A DNA stretch of 14,961 nt from Novosphingobium sp. (GTDB lineage Bacteria; Pseudomonadota; Alphaproteobacteria; Sphingomonadales; Sphingomonadaceae), in contig JAIXYF010000369.1 of assembly GCA_027490345.1 (NCBI GenBank), forward strand, positions 1-14,961, written 5' to 3'. The translations under genes and the position numbers were made by a program. Below the pieces are notes generated by a model that was not told the origin of the DNA, searched no databases, and saw only the letters and a list, made by a program, of their open reading frames with translations. This document shows positions 1 through 7,075 of this stretch, piece by piece. Within the stretch, counting starts at the first letter, position 1. Every line of letters starts with the position of its first letter.

Positions 1-1585
1 CCGCACCGATATGGCGGATGCCAAGCCCGAAAAGCAGCCGCGCAGCATCAGGGTTGCGCTTTGCTTCGATGGCCACAAGCAGGTTGTCCACTGATGTTTC
101 AACGTCCTTACCCATCGCAAGGAGTTCAGGCTTGCGCTCCTTCAGCCTGAAAATATCGGCCGGGTTTTGAATGAGGCCTTGCTCAAACAGCCTTCTAATC
201 GTCTTCTCGCCCAGCCCTTCGATATCAAGCGCGCCCCGGCTGACGAAGTGGCGCAAGCGCTCCACCCGCTGCGCCGGGCAGATCAGGCCGCCGGTGCACC
301 GCACATCGACCTCGCCTTCCTCGGCCACCGCTTCAGACCCGCATTCCGGGCAATGATCGGGGAACGGATAAGCCTCGCGCGCCTCATCCCGCGTGAGGTT
401 CTCGACGACTTGCGGGATCACGTCGCCTGCGCGCTGCAGCACGATCCGGTCCCCCACCCGCACGCCAAGCCGTCCGATTTCATCGCGGTTGTGCAGCGTG
501 ACGTTGGTGACGGTTACGCCGCCCACAAGCACCGGGCGCAGGCGGCCCACCGGGGTCAGCTTGCCAGTGCGGCCCACCTGAATGTCGATGGCCTCAATCA
601 CCGTTTCGGCGCGCTCTGCCGGAAACTTGCGCGCAAGACCCCAGCGCGGCGCCTTGGCAACGAAGCCCAGCCGCTCCTGCCAATCGAGCCGGTCGACCTT
701 GTAGACCACGCCGTCAATATCATAGGGCAGCGAAGGGCGCTGCGTGCCGATGGCCCGGAAATGCTCGACCATCGCCGCGACCGAGGTGCAGCGCACCAGC
801 AGCGGCGAAACCGGCACGCCCCATGCCGCAATCTGCTGCATCACAGCGAACTGCGTCTCACCGGGAACCGCGCTCGCCGCGCCCCAGCCATGCGCAAGGA
901 AGCGCAAAGGGCGGCTGGCGGTGACGCTCGCATCCTTCTGCCGCAGCGATCCGGCGGCGGCATTGCGCGGATTGGCGAAGAGCTTGTCGCCCTTCTCTTC
1001 CTGCGCGGCATTGAGCGCGGCAAAATCCGCCTTGGCCATATAGACCTCGCCCCGGATCTCGAACACCGCAGGCGCATCGCCCGAAAGCTGCTGCGGGATA
1101 TCACGGATATGCGCCACATTGGCCGTCACATCCTCACCCACCTGCCCGTCACCGCGCGTTGCGGCGCGCACGAGGCGGCCGTTTTCATAGCGCAGCGAGC
1201 ACGACAGGCCGTCGATCTTGTCCTCGGCGGTCATCGCCACTTCTGCATCCGGCGCCAGCGCGAGGAAACGGCGCACCCGCGCGGCGAATTCCTCGACTTC
1301 CTCGTCCGAAAACGCGTTGTCGAGGCTCATCATCCGCACCTCGTGCGCCACCTTGGAAAGCGGCGAGGCGGCCACTTCGTGCCCCACCTTCCGGCTGGGG
1401 CTGTCGGCGCGGATCAGATGCGGGAATGCCGCTTCCAGCTCGGCATTGCGCCGCACCAGCGCATCATACTCGGCGTCGCTGATCTCGGGCGCATCCTGCG
1501 CATGATAGAGCCGATCATGATGCGCGATCTGCCGCGCAAGGCGCATCAGTTCGTTCGCCGCATCGGCTTCGGATATGGCAGTCAT
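1..1585 (-). CDS. ligA: NAD-dependent DNA ligase LigA (C-terminus cut off by window edge)
   Basis: This enzyme seals nicks in duplex DNA during replication and repair, using NAD+ as the adenylate donor. The frame is open for 528 codons from the ATG at 1585 to the left edge, so the C-terminal helix-hairpin-helix and BRCT part of a roughly 700-residue family is missing. Visible landmarks are the N-terminal domain that binds the NMN half of NAD+ (DRLYH near 25, DAEYDAL near 37-43), the adenylation motif K123-I-D-G and the downstream motif TRGDGxxGEDVT. A four-cysteine zinc finger (CPEC...C....C) lies near residues 411-437, and the HhH domain begins after it. An AGGAGG site ends 5 nt before the ATG and is buried in a hairpin. 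It is probably the last gene of a recN-GNAT-ligA operon, 44 bp after the GNAT gene. Identification is firm. Confidence 0.97.
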   Translation of the reverse strand, partial: MTAISEADAANELMRLARQIAHHDRLYHAQDAPEISDAEYDALVRRNAELEAAFPHLIRADSPSRKVGHEVAASPLSKVAHEVRMMSLDNAFSDEEVEEFAARVRRFLALAPDAEVAMTAEDKIDGLSCSLRYENGRLVRAATRGDGQVGEDVTANVAHIRDIPQQLSGDAPAVFEIRGEVYMAKADFAALNAAQEEKGDKLFANPRNAAAGSLRQKDASVTASRPLRFLAHGWGAASAVPGETQFAVMQQIAAWGVPVSPLLVRCTSVAAMVEHFRAIGTQRPSLPYDIDGVVYKVDRLDWQERLGFVAKAPRWGLARKFPAERAETVIEAIDIQVGRTGKLTPVGRLRPVLVGGVTVTNVTLHNRDEIGRLGVRVGDRIVLQRAGDVIPQVVENLTRDEAREAYPFPDHCPECGSEAVAEEGEVDVRCTGGLICPAQRVERLRHFVSRGALDIEGLGEKTIRRLFEQGLIQNPADIFRLKERKPELLAMGKDVETSVDNLLVAIEAKRNPDAARLLFGLGIRHIGA

Positions 1586-1589
1586 GGCT

Positions 1590-1609
1590 CCCTCCTCTGA
1601 AGAGGAGGG
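1590..1609 (-). promoter_or_regulatory. Hairpin enclosing the ligA ribosome binding site
   Basis: On the transcript strand a perfect 8-bp stem (CCCTCCTC, loop TTCA, GAGGAGGG) occupies the intergenic gap between the GNAT gene and ligA. The right arm contains the ligA Shine-Dalgarno AGGAGG, which is 5 nt from the ATG at 1585. Outer bases GGCTC and GAGCC (1586-1590 and 1617-1621) can extend pairing imperfectly. No run of U follows, so an intrinsic terminator is less likely than masking of the ribosome binding site or a processing signal. The structure is visible; the effect is inferred. Confidence 0.55.
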
Positions 1610-1629
1610 GGCTTTAGAGCCAGAGTTGC

Positions 1630-2313
1630 TCACTCCGCCCTCCCCAGCACTGTTACCACCAGAGCATGGCGTGCGCGAAAGCCCAGCGATTCGTAAAGGC
1701 GGATGGCGTGGGCATTATAGGCATAGCTGTGCAGGAAGGGGATTTGCCCCTCTGCAATAAATCCCGCCAGCACCCGGCGGATCATGCGGCCGGCAAGGCC
1801 CCGTCCTTGCCGGCCGGGCGCAGTGCACACGCCGCTGAGTTCGGCAAAGCCGGGCGCGGGGCGCATACGTTCGCCGGCCATCGCGATCAGGCGGCCTTCC
1901 TCGCGCAGGCCATAAAAAGGGCCATAGCGGTGCGTGTGCGCGCGCCAGGGTCCGGGCTGGGTTTCCAGCGCCAGCGCGATCATGTCGGGGGCATCAGCCT
2001 CGGTCATCAAGGCCAGTTCGGGATCAATGGCCGCAGCCTCAAGCGGCCCATCCGCGATCATCTGCAGCAACGGCGCGGTGCGCAGCACGCGGGTTCCGGG
2101 CGGAGGGGCCTGCTCTTCGGCTTCCAGCAGCCAGATCTCATCCTCTGCGCTGGTGAGCAGCGCGGCCAGCTGCGCCTCATGCCCCGGCGCGGCGGCGGCG
2201 AAGGGGCCGTAAGCGGGGTCAATCCGGCAGACTGTGCCATGGGCCACCGCCAGCGCGGCCTGCGGGCCATGGAGCAGCGACCAGATGGGCCGGTCGAGCG
2301 GATGCGTCTTCAT
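1630..2313 (-). CDS. GNAT family N-acetyltransferase (FR47-like)
   Basis: This is a predicted cytosolic acetyltransferase of 227 residues that would transfer acetyl from acetyl-CoA to an unknown amine. The conserved half is C-terminal: substrate-side beta strands near 130-165 (YGPFYGLREEGRLIAMAGER), then the acetyl-CoA pyrophosphate loop R168-Q-G-R-G-L-A174, and the terminal NAHAIRLYESLGFRAR segment near 200-215 that is typical of GNAT enzymes. The N-terminal half begins HPLDRPIWSLLHGPQA and resembles FR47-like members. The ATG lies 11 nt after the recN stop codon and lacks a clear Shine-Dalgarno, so translation is probably coupled to recN. The substrate cannot be read from the sequence; position between recN and ligA does not prove a DNA-repair role. 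Confidence 0.88.
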   Translation of the reverse strand: MKTHPLDRPIWSLLHGPQAALAVAHGTVCRIDPAYGPFAAAAPGHEAQLAALLTSAEDEIWLLEAEEQAPPPGTRVLRTAPLLQMIADGPLEAAAIDPELALMTEADAPDMIALALETQPGPWRAHTHRYGPFYGLREEGRLIAMAGERMRPAPGFAELSGVCTAPGRQGRGLAGRMIRRVLAGFIAEGQIPFLHSYAYNAHAIRLYESLGFRARHALVVTVLGRAE

Positions 2314-2324
2314 GCGGAAAAATC

Positions 2325-4013
2325 TCAGGCCTGTTCGAGCAGGCGCTCGGCCTGCGCGCGCGCTTCGGGCGTGATCTCGGCGCCTGAAAGCATCCGTGCG
2401 ATTTCCTCCTGCCGCCCCTCTGCCCCCAGTTGCACCACAGACGTGCGCGTGACGGTGCCTTCGGAGGACTTGGCGATGAGGTAATGCGCGGTTCCGCGCG
2501 CGGCCACTTGCGGACTGTGCGTCACGGCCAGCAGCTGTCCGCCGCTGGCCAGCCGCGCGAGGCGCTCGCCGATGGCGCTGGCCACTGCGCCGCCCACGCC
2601 CCGGTCGATCTCGTCGAAGATCACGGTCGCCGCCCCGCCCTCTTCGGCCAGCGCAACCTTGAGTGCGAGAATGAAGCGCGAAAGCTCGCCGCCCGATGCA
2701 ATCTTGGCCAGAGGCGCAAAATCTGCACCCGGGTTGGTGGAAATCAGGAATTCGGCGGCATCGACACCCTGCGGGCCCCAGCGGTCCTCCGGCAGGCGGA
2801 GGACAGCCGTGCGGAAACGCGCCGCATCGAGCTTGAGCGGCGCCAGCTCTGCTGCCACCGCCGCATCGAGCCGCCGCGCCGCCTCTGCGCGGGTAACAGA
2901 GAGGCTTTCCGCCTTGGCGCGATAGTCCAGCCCGGCATCCTGCGCGGCGCGGGCCAGATCGCCAATCGCGGCCTCACCGCCCTCGATCCGATCGAGCGCA
3001 GCGCGCATTTCGGCCATGCGCGCGGGCAGTTCGTCCACCGTGCAGCCATGCTTGCGGCCCGCCGCGCGCAAATCGAACAGGCGCGTCTCGATCCGGTCCA
3101 GCAGCAGCGGATCGTGCGACAGCGCCTCGGCTGCCTTGTCCAGCTTGTCCTCGGCTTCGCTCGCCTCGATCACGGCCCGGTCGAGCGCTTCGAGCGCTTC
3201 GGCCAGCAGCGGATGTTCGTGCGCGATCCGGTCAAGCCGACGCGAGGCACTGCGCAAGGTGGCGAGCGCCGAATCCGAACCGGTCCACAAGTGCTGCAAT
3301 TCGGCCAGATCGCCCGAAAGGCGCTCGCCCTTCTGCATGGCCGCACGCTGCCCGGCGAGTTCGGCTTCCTCGCCTTCCTCCGGCGCCAGCAGCGCCAGTT
3401 CGGCCAAATGCGCGATCAGCAAATCCTGTTCCGCCGAAGCCGCCGCGAGCCGCGCCTGCGCATCGGCCAGCGCGGTTTCGGCGCAGCGCCACTTGTCCCA
3501 CGCCGCAGCAACTTCGGCGACATCGGCGCGGGCATAGCGATCCAGCAAGGCCCGGTGGCCGCGCGCGTTGACGAGACCGCGATCATCGTGCTGCCCATGC
3601 AGTTCGACCAGACCGCGCGCCAGTTCGCGCAAAAGCGCAACACTGACCGGCTGATCATTGACGAACGCGCGGCTGCCGACGGCACCCCCGCTGCCGCTCT
3701 TGCCCTCTGCGCGCAGACGGCGGCGGATGATCAGCGCCTCGCCCGGCTCGGCCGCGATCTCTGCTTCGGCCAGCGCAGTGGCCAGCGCACCCGGCAGCTG
3801 CGCGAACTCGAACGTCGCCGTCACGCTCGCCTCGTCCGTGCCAGCGCGGATCAGGCCGCCATCGGCGCGGTCGCCCAGCACGAGCCCCAGCGAATCCAGC
3901 AGGATTGATTTGCCCGCGCCGGTTTCCCCGGTGAGCACGCCCAGCCCGCGCCCGAACGCAAGGTCCAGCGCTTCGATCAGGACGACATTGCGAATGGACA
4001 AACCCGTGAGCAT
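2325..4013 (-). CDS. recN: DNA repair protein RecN
   Basis: RecN is an SMC-like ATPase that acts with RecA in double-strand break repair by bringing broken ends together. The 562-residue length matches the family (about 550). The N-terminus is classic (MLTGLSIRNVVLIEALDL) with Walker A GETGAGKS at 29-36. A long heptad-rich central region (about 150-360) forms the coiled coil. The C-terminal half holds the ABC signature (SGGEL near 440) and Walker B VIFDE at 464-468 followed by IDRGVGG, then a VTHSPQVAA switch segment. The start is supported by AAGGA at 4022-4026, 8 nt upstream. It is the first gene of a probable recN-GNAT-ligA operon and diverges from the phospholipase-like gene. No GTTC-N7-GTTC LexA box of the alphaproteobacterial type was found upstream; a consensus DnaA box lies at 4065-4073. 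Confidence 0.98.
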   Translation of the reverse strand: MLTGLSIRNVVLIEALDLAFGRGLGVLTGETGAGKSILLDSLGLVLGDRADGGLIRAGTDEASVTATFEFAQLPGALATALAEAEIAAEPGEALIIRRRLRAEGKSGSGGAVGSRAFVNDQPVSVALLRELARGLVELHGQHDDRGLVNARGHRALLDRYARADVAEVAAAWDKWRCAETALADAQARLAAASAEQDLLIAHLAELALLAPEEGEEAELAGQRAAMQKGERLSGDLAELQHLWTGSDSALATLRSASRRLDRIAHEHPLLAEALEALDRAVIEASEAEDKLDKAAEALSHDPLLLDRIETRLFDLRAAGRKHGCTVDELPARMAEMRAALDRIEGGEAAIGDLARAAQDAGLDYRAKAESLSVTRAEAARRLDAAVAAELAPLKLDAARFRTAVLRLPEDRWGPQGVDAAEFLISTNPGADFAPLAKIASGGELSRFILALKVALAEEGGAATVIFDEIDRGVGGAVASAIGERLARLASGGQLLAVTHSPQVAARGTAHYLIAKSSEGTVTRTSVVQLGAEGRQEEIARMLSGAEITPEARAQAERLLEQA

Positions 4014-4064
4014 CGCCGCGATCCTTACCGGCTCGGCGCGCCCGCGTCACCTTGTTGATCAATC

Positions 4065-4073
4065 TGTGGATAA
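4065..4073 (-). promoter_or_regulatory. Consensus DnaA box upstream of recN
   Basis: The minus strand reads TTATCCACA, a perfect match to the consensus DnaA 9-mer, 52 bp before the recN start codon and within the divergent recN/plcP promoter region. A single 9-mer can occur by chance, but in GC-rich DNA an AT-containing perfect box in a promoter is less expected. DnaA acts as a transcription factor in alphaproteobacteria such as Caulobacter. A regulatory role here is inferred. Confidence 0.4.
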
Positions 4074-4094
4074 ATCGGGCAAACAGGCCGTTTC

Positions 4095-4112
4095 ATGACA
4101 ATGGCGTGACAC
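4095..4112 (-). promoter_or_regulatory. Pho-box-like direct repeat (candidate PhoB site)
   Basis: The plus strand reads ATGACAA-TGGC-GTGACAC. On the minus strand this is GTGTCAC-GCCA-TTGTCAT, two 7-mers separated by 4 bp. That is the geometry of the PhoB box (CTGTCAT-N4-CTGTCAT), with 5 and 6 of 7 positions matching. A further GTGACAC occurs at 4138-4144, 32 bp from the second repeat and close to three 11-bp steps. The site reads toward recN, yet it lies 73 bp before the start of the metallophosphoesterase/glycosyltransferase pair, whose relatives are phosphate-starvation genes. Orientation is therefore a weakness of the call. Confidence 0.42.
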
Positions 4113-4152
4113 GGTGCCATGTGAACGAAACGCGATTGTGACACCGATTCGG

Positions 4153-4170
4153 TTCAGTGATCCAACTGAA
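4153..4170 (+). repeat. Short dyad in the leader of the metallophosphoesterase gene
   Basis: TTCAGT-gatcca-ACTGAA is a perfect 6-bp inverted repeat with a 6-nt spacer, ending 2 nt before the AAGGG ribosome binding site (4173-4177). It could be an operator half-site pair or a small leader hairpin. Arms this short carry limited weight. Confidence 0.3.
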
Positions 4171-4184
4171 ACAAGGGCCTTGCC

Positions 4185-5093
4185 ATGACCCGCCGCGCAC
4201 AAGCCTGGGAAACGTCCCCCGCCGTAACCGAAATCGCCAAGTCCATTCCCGACTGGCTCGATCTGCCCGAACCGCGCGGCTTCCGGCCCAAGCGCAAGCT
4301 GCGCACGGTGTGGATCTCCGATATCCACCTCGGCACGCGCGGCTGCAACGCCGATATGCTGCTCGATTTCCTTGCCAGCATCGAATGCGAGACGCTCTAT
4401 CTGGTCGGCGATATCGTGGATGGCTGGCGGCTTTCGCGCGGGTGGTACTGGCCCGATGCCCATAATGAAGTGGTGCGCCGCGTGCTCAAGATGGCGCATC
4501 GCGGCACCCGCGTGGTGCTGATTGCGGGCAATCACGACGAGATGCTGCGCCCTTATGCAGGGATGAGCTTCGGCGGCGTGGAGATTGCGCTGGAGGCGGT
4601 GCACACCACTGCGGATGGCCGCCGCCTGCTGGTGACCCATGGCGACAAGTTCGATGGCGTGGTACTTTATGCCCGCTGGCTCGCGTTCCTGGGCGATCAG
4701 GCTTACGCCGTGCTGCTGCGCGCCAACCGGTGGTACAACAAGGGGCGCAGGCTGATGAAGCTGCCCTACTGGTCGCTTTCGGCCTATCTCAAGAAGCGCG
4801 TGAAAAATGCCGTCCAGTTCGTCTGCGCGTTCGAGGAAGCCGTGGCTCATGCCGCGCGCGACATGGCTGTGGACGGCGTAGTCTGCGGGCATATCCATTG
4901 CGCCGAGATCCGCCAGATCGGTGATGTGACGTACTACACCGACGGCGACTGGGTGGAAAGCTGCACCGCGCTGGTCGAAGACGCCGCCGGGGCGAGCTCG
5001 ATCATCGATTGGGCCGCGATCTGCTTCGAGGAAGCACAGGCCAAGTCTGTGAAAGCGGCTGCCAAGCCCGCCCGGATCGAGGAAGACGCATGA
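4185..5093 (+). CDS. plcP: Calcineurin-like metallophosphoesterase, probable PlcP phospholipase C (LpxH-like annotation likely)
   Basis: The 302-residue protein is a binuclear-metal phosphoesterase of the COG2908 group. Metal-binding motifs appear in order: D46-I-H48, G75-D76, G115-N-H-D-E, H152 in THGD, and G235-H-I-H238, followed by a YYTDGDWVESC block. Databases often call such proteins UDP-2,3-diacylglucosamine diphosphatase, but most alphaproteobacteria use LpxI for that step. The closely similar Sinorhizobium PlcP instead cleaves phosphatidylcholine to diacylglycerol under phosphate starvation, and plcP genes typically lie beside the glycosyltransferase gene agt, as here (4-bp ATGA overlap). 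It probably acts at the inner face of the cytoplasmic membrane; no signal peptide or membrane helix is seen. The start has AAGGG 7 nt upstream. Family is certain; the PlcP rather than LpxH role is inferred from context. Confidence 0.7.
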   Translation: MTRRAQAWETSPAVTEIAKSIPDWLDLPEPRGFRPKRKLRTVWISDIHLGTRGCNADMLLDFLASIECETLYLVGDIVDGWRLSRGWYWPDAHNEVVRRVLKMAHRGTRVVLIAGNHDEMLRPYAGMSFGGVEIALEAVHTTADGRRLLVTHGDKFDGVVLYARWLAFLGDQAYAVLLRANRWYNKGRRLMKLPYWSLSAYLKKRVKNAVQFVCAFEEAVAHAARDMAVDGVVCGHIHCAEIRQIGDVTYYTDGDWVESCTALVEDAAGASSIIDWAAICFEEAQAKSVKAAAKPARIEEDA

Positions 5094-6154
5094 GAATAGC
5101 GCTTTGCACCGATGCCTGGCACCCGCAGGTCAATGGCGTCGTGCGCACTCTGGCGACCACGGTGGAGCATGTAACCGCGCGCGGGCACGAGGTGATGCTG
5201 GTCACGCCGAACCAGTTCTTCACCTTCGGCCTGCCAGGCTACAGCGAAATCCGCCTCGCCATGCTGCCGCGCTTCGGCACCCGGCGGATGCTGACACAGT
5301 TTGTCCCCGATATCGTCCATATCGCGACCGAGGGACCGATTGGCTGGTCAGCGCGCGGGTGGTGCAAGGCCAATGAGGTGCCTTTCACCAGCGCCTTTCA
5401 CACCCGCTTTCCGGATTATGCGGCCGTGCGTACCGGGCTCAGCCCGGACCGCTTCTGGCCGATCATGCGCCGCTTCCACGAACCCAGCCATGCCGTGCTG
5501 GTTTCCACCCCCACGCTGGCGGCCGAACTGGCAGGCCGCGGGCTGCGCCAGGCCACGGCATGGACGCGCGGGATCGATGCGAGCCTGTTTCACCCCGGCC
5601 ATGCCCCGCTCGAAGCGCTGGCGGATCTGCCCCGGCCGATTCTGCTCAACGTTGGCCGCGTGGCAGTGGAAAAGAATCTGGCCGCGTTCCTCGATGCCGA
5701 TGTGCCGGGCACGAAAGTCGTGGTTGGCAACGGCCCCGATCTGGCGCGGCTGCGCGCCCGCTATCCCGATGTGCGCTTTCTCGGCGCGCTTTCCGGCACG
5801 AAGCTGGCGCAGGCCTATTGCTCAGCCGATGTGTTTGTCTTTCCCAGCCGGACCGACACGTTCGGTCTGGTGATGATCGAGGCAATGGCCTGCGGCGTGC
5901 CGGTGGCGGGCTATCCCGTGCCAGGTCCGATCGACATTGTCGGCGCTGGCGGGTTCGGCCCCGACGACCAGCTCTCCAAGCCGGTCGGCGCGCTTGACAA
6001 GGATCTTGCCAGGGCGATCAGAGCAGCACTGACGTGTGAGCGCGCGGCAGCGGCAGCTTGCGGCGCCAGCTATAGCTGGGAACGCGCGACCGACCAGTTC
6101 CTGGATGCGCTGGGCAGTGCGGCCCGGACACGAAAGCTGCGTCCGGCAGCCTGA
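5090..6154 (+). CDS. agt: GT4-family glycosyltransferase, probable Agt-type diacylglycerol glycosyltransferase
   Basis: This is a 354-residue GT-B fold retaining glycosyltransferase. The N-terminal acceptor domain begins MRIALCTDAWHPQVNGVVRT, with the NGVVRT loop at 15-20. The C-terminal nucleotide-sugar domain has NVGRVAVEKN (188-196, the R and K that contact the diphosphate) and a D256-x7-E264 variant of the EX7E motif in SRTDTFGLVMIEAMACG, followed by the PGPIDIV segment. Automated calls would be GDP-mannose-dependent alpha-mannosyltransferase or MgtA-like. The start codon overlaps the preceding stop (ATGA), with AGGAAG 4 nt upstream, so both proteins are probably made together. With a PlcP-like partner the likely reaction is transfer of glucose, glucuronate or mannose to diacylglycerol. 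The sugar donor cannot be read from sequence. It converges on bamD with 24 bp between the stops. Confidence 0.75.
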   Translation: MRIALCTDAWHPQVNGVVRTLATTVEHVTARGHEVMLVTPNQFFTFGLPGYSEIRLAMLPRFGTRRMLTQFVPDIVHIATEGPIGWSARGWCKANEVPFTSAFHTRFPDYAAVRTGLSPDRFWPIMRRFHEPSHAVLVSTPTLAAELAGRGLRQATAWTRGIDASLFHPGHAPLEALADLPRPILLNVGRVAVEKNLAAFLDADVPGTKVVVGNGPDLARLRARYPDVRFLGALSGTKLAQAYCSADVFVFPSRTDTFGLVMIEAMACGVPVAGYPVPGPIDIVGAGGFGPDDQLSKPVGALDKDLARAIRAALTCERAAAAACGASYSWERATDQFLDALGSAARTRKLRPAA

Positions 6155-6178
6155 ACCGGTCAGCTGAACCTGGCCGGA

Positions 6179-6985
6179 TCAGCTGGCCGTCGTGCCAGGC
6201 GCCTTCTCGTTCATCAGCTTGTAGGCGCGCTCGTACCATTCGTTGCCGGGATAGTTGGAGCCAAGCACGGCAGCGGCCTTCTGCGCCTGTTCGGGCAGGC
6301 CGAGCACCAGATAGCTTTCGACAAGCCGGTAGAGCGCCTCGGGCGTATGGCTGGTCTGCTGGTACTTTTCGACCACGGAGCGGAACCGCAGCGTGCCCGC
6401 CAGCCACTTGCCGCTGCGCTGGTAGAAGCGGCCGATCTCCATTTCCTTGCCGGCCAAGTGATCGTTGACCAGATCGAGCTTCAGGCGCGCGTCGGTGGCA
6501 TACGTCGTCGTGGGATAGCGGCGCGTCACCTCGGTCAGCGCCGTCAGCGCCTGCTGGGTGATCTTCTGGTCGCGCGTCACGTCGCTGATCTGCTCGTAAT
6601 AGCACAGCGCGACGAGGTAGTAGGCGTAAGGCGCGTCCTTGTTGCCCGGGTGGATCGACAGGAAGCGCTGCGCCGATTGCACCGACTTGGGATAATCGCG
6701 CGCGGCATAATAGCTGAACGCGCTCATCAACTGGGCGCGGCGTGCCCACGGCGAATAAGGATGCTGGCGCTCCACTTCATCGAACAGGGCTGCAGCCTGC
6801 TTGGCATCACCCCGGTCGAGCCGGTCCTTGGCCGCAGCATAGAGCGTATCCACATCGCGCGCGACGTAGGCGACGTCCTTCCTGGCTTTGCTGCCAGCGC
6901 AGCCCGCCGTAAGGCCGAGAGCGGCCGTGGCGAGGGCAAGGAACACGAGGCGCAGCGGATTGCGGCCGGAAGACAAAGCGATCAT
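6179..6985 (-). CDS. bamD: Outer membrane protein assembly factor BamD
   Basis: BamD is the essential lipoprotein of the BAM complex that inserts beta-barrel proteins into the outer membrane. From the ATG at 6985 the protein is 268 residues: a positive/hydrophobic signal (RNPLRLVFLALATAALGL) ends in the lipobox LTAGC29. Tetratricopeptide-like repeats follow, recognisable by YAAAKDRLDRGDAKQAAALFDEVERQHPYSPWA, YYAARDYPKSVQSAQRFLSIHPGN and the VTRRYPTTTYA segment, and it ends KLMNEKAPG. Upstream in-frame starts exist (ATG 7012, TTG 7021), but they would add a second hydrophobic stretch, and none of the starts has a clear Shine-Dalgarno. In relatives bamD is close to recN; here the plcP-agt pair lies between. 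Identification is firm, the start less so. Confidence 0.94.
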   Translation of the reverse strand: MIALSSGRNPLRLVFLALATAALGLTAGCAGSKARKDVAYVARDVDTLYAAAKDRLDRGDAKQAAALFDEVERQHPYSPWARRAQLMSAFSYYAARDYPKSVQSAQRFLSIHPGNKDAPYAYYLVALCYYEQISDVTRDQKITQQALTALTEVTRRYPTTTYATDARLKLDLVNDHLAGKEMEIGRFYQRSGKWLAGTLRFRSVVEKYQQTSHTPEALYRLVESYLVLGLPEQAQKAAAVLGSNYPGNEWYERAYKLMNEKAPGTTAS

Positions 6986-6992
6986 GGCCGGT

Positions 6993-7021
6993 GCTATAAC
7001 CAGCAGGGCCATGAACGCCAA
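6993..7021 (-). promoter_or_regulatory. Candidate bamD promoter giving a leaderless transcript
   Basis: On the minus strand TTGGCG (7016-7021) and TATAGC (6993-6998) are separated by 17 bp, each matching 4 of 6 consensus bases. A start about 7 nt after the -10 element would fall on or next to the ATG at 6985, which would explain the missing Shine-Dalgarno. The call is weak and purely positional. Confidence 0.25.
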
Positions 7022-7075
7022 GTGAAGTTCGCCGCTTTTGCCGAACCTGTTGCACCGGCCTCTTTGTCCCTGGCT

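Noticed and set aside
167..1600. Long plus-strand open frame of 477 codons opposite ligA
   Set aside because: It is the antisense shadow of ligA in GC-rich DNA: His/Arg-rich, no recognisable domain, and the minus strand encodes a clear LigA.
2430..3908. Plus-strand open frame of 492 codons opposite recN
   Set aside because: Arg/Gln-rich composition without motifs, wholly inside recN on the other strand.
4014..4184. LexA (SOS) box upstream of recN
   Set aside because: GTTC/GAAC elements occur at 4123-4126 and 4152-4155, but none forms GTTC-N7-GTTC; the second half does not match.
4059..4898. Minus-strand open frame of 279 codons opposite the metallophosphoesterase
   Set aside because: The plus strand encodes the full set of metal-binding motifs; the antisense product has no family features.
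4185..5093. Assigning the gene as lpxH
   Set aside because: The family fits, but the overlapping glycosyltransferase, the Pho-like repeat and the usual use of LpxI in alphaproteobacteria favour PlcP. It is not fully excluded.
6155..6178. Bidirectional terminator between agt and bamD
   Set aside because: Only small CAGCTG palindromes and no stable stem with a T-run are visible in the 24-bp gap.
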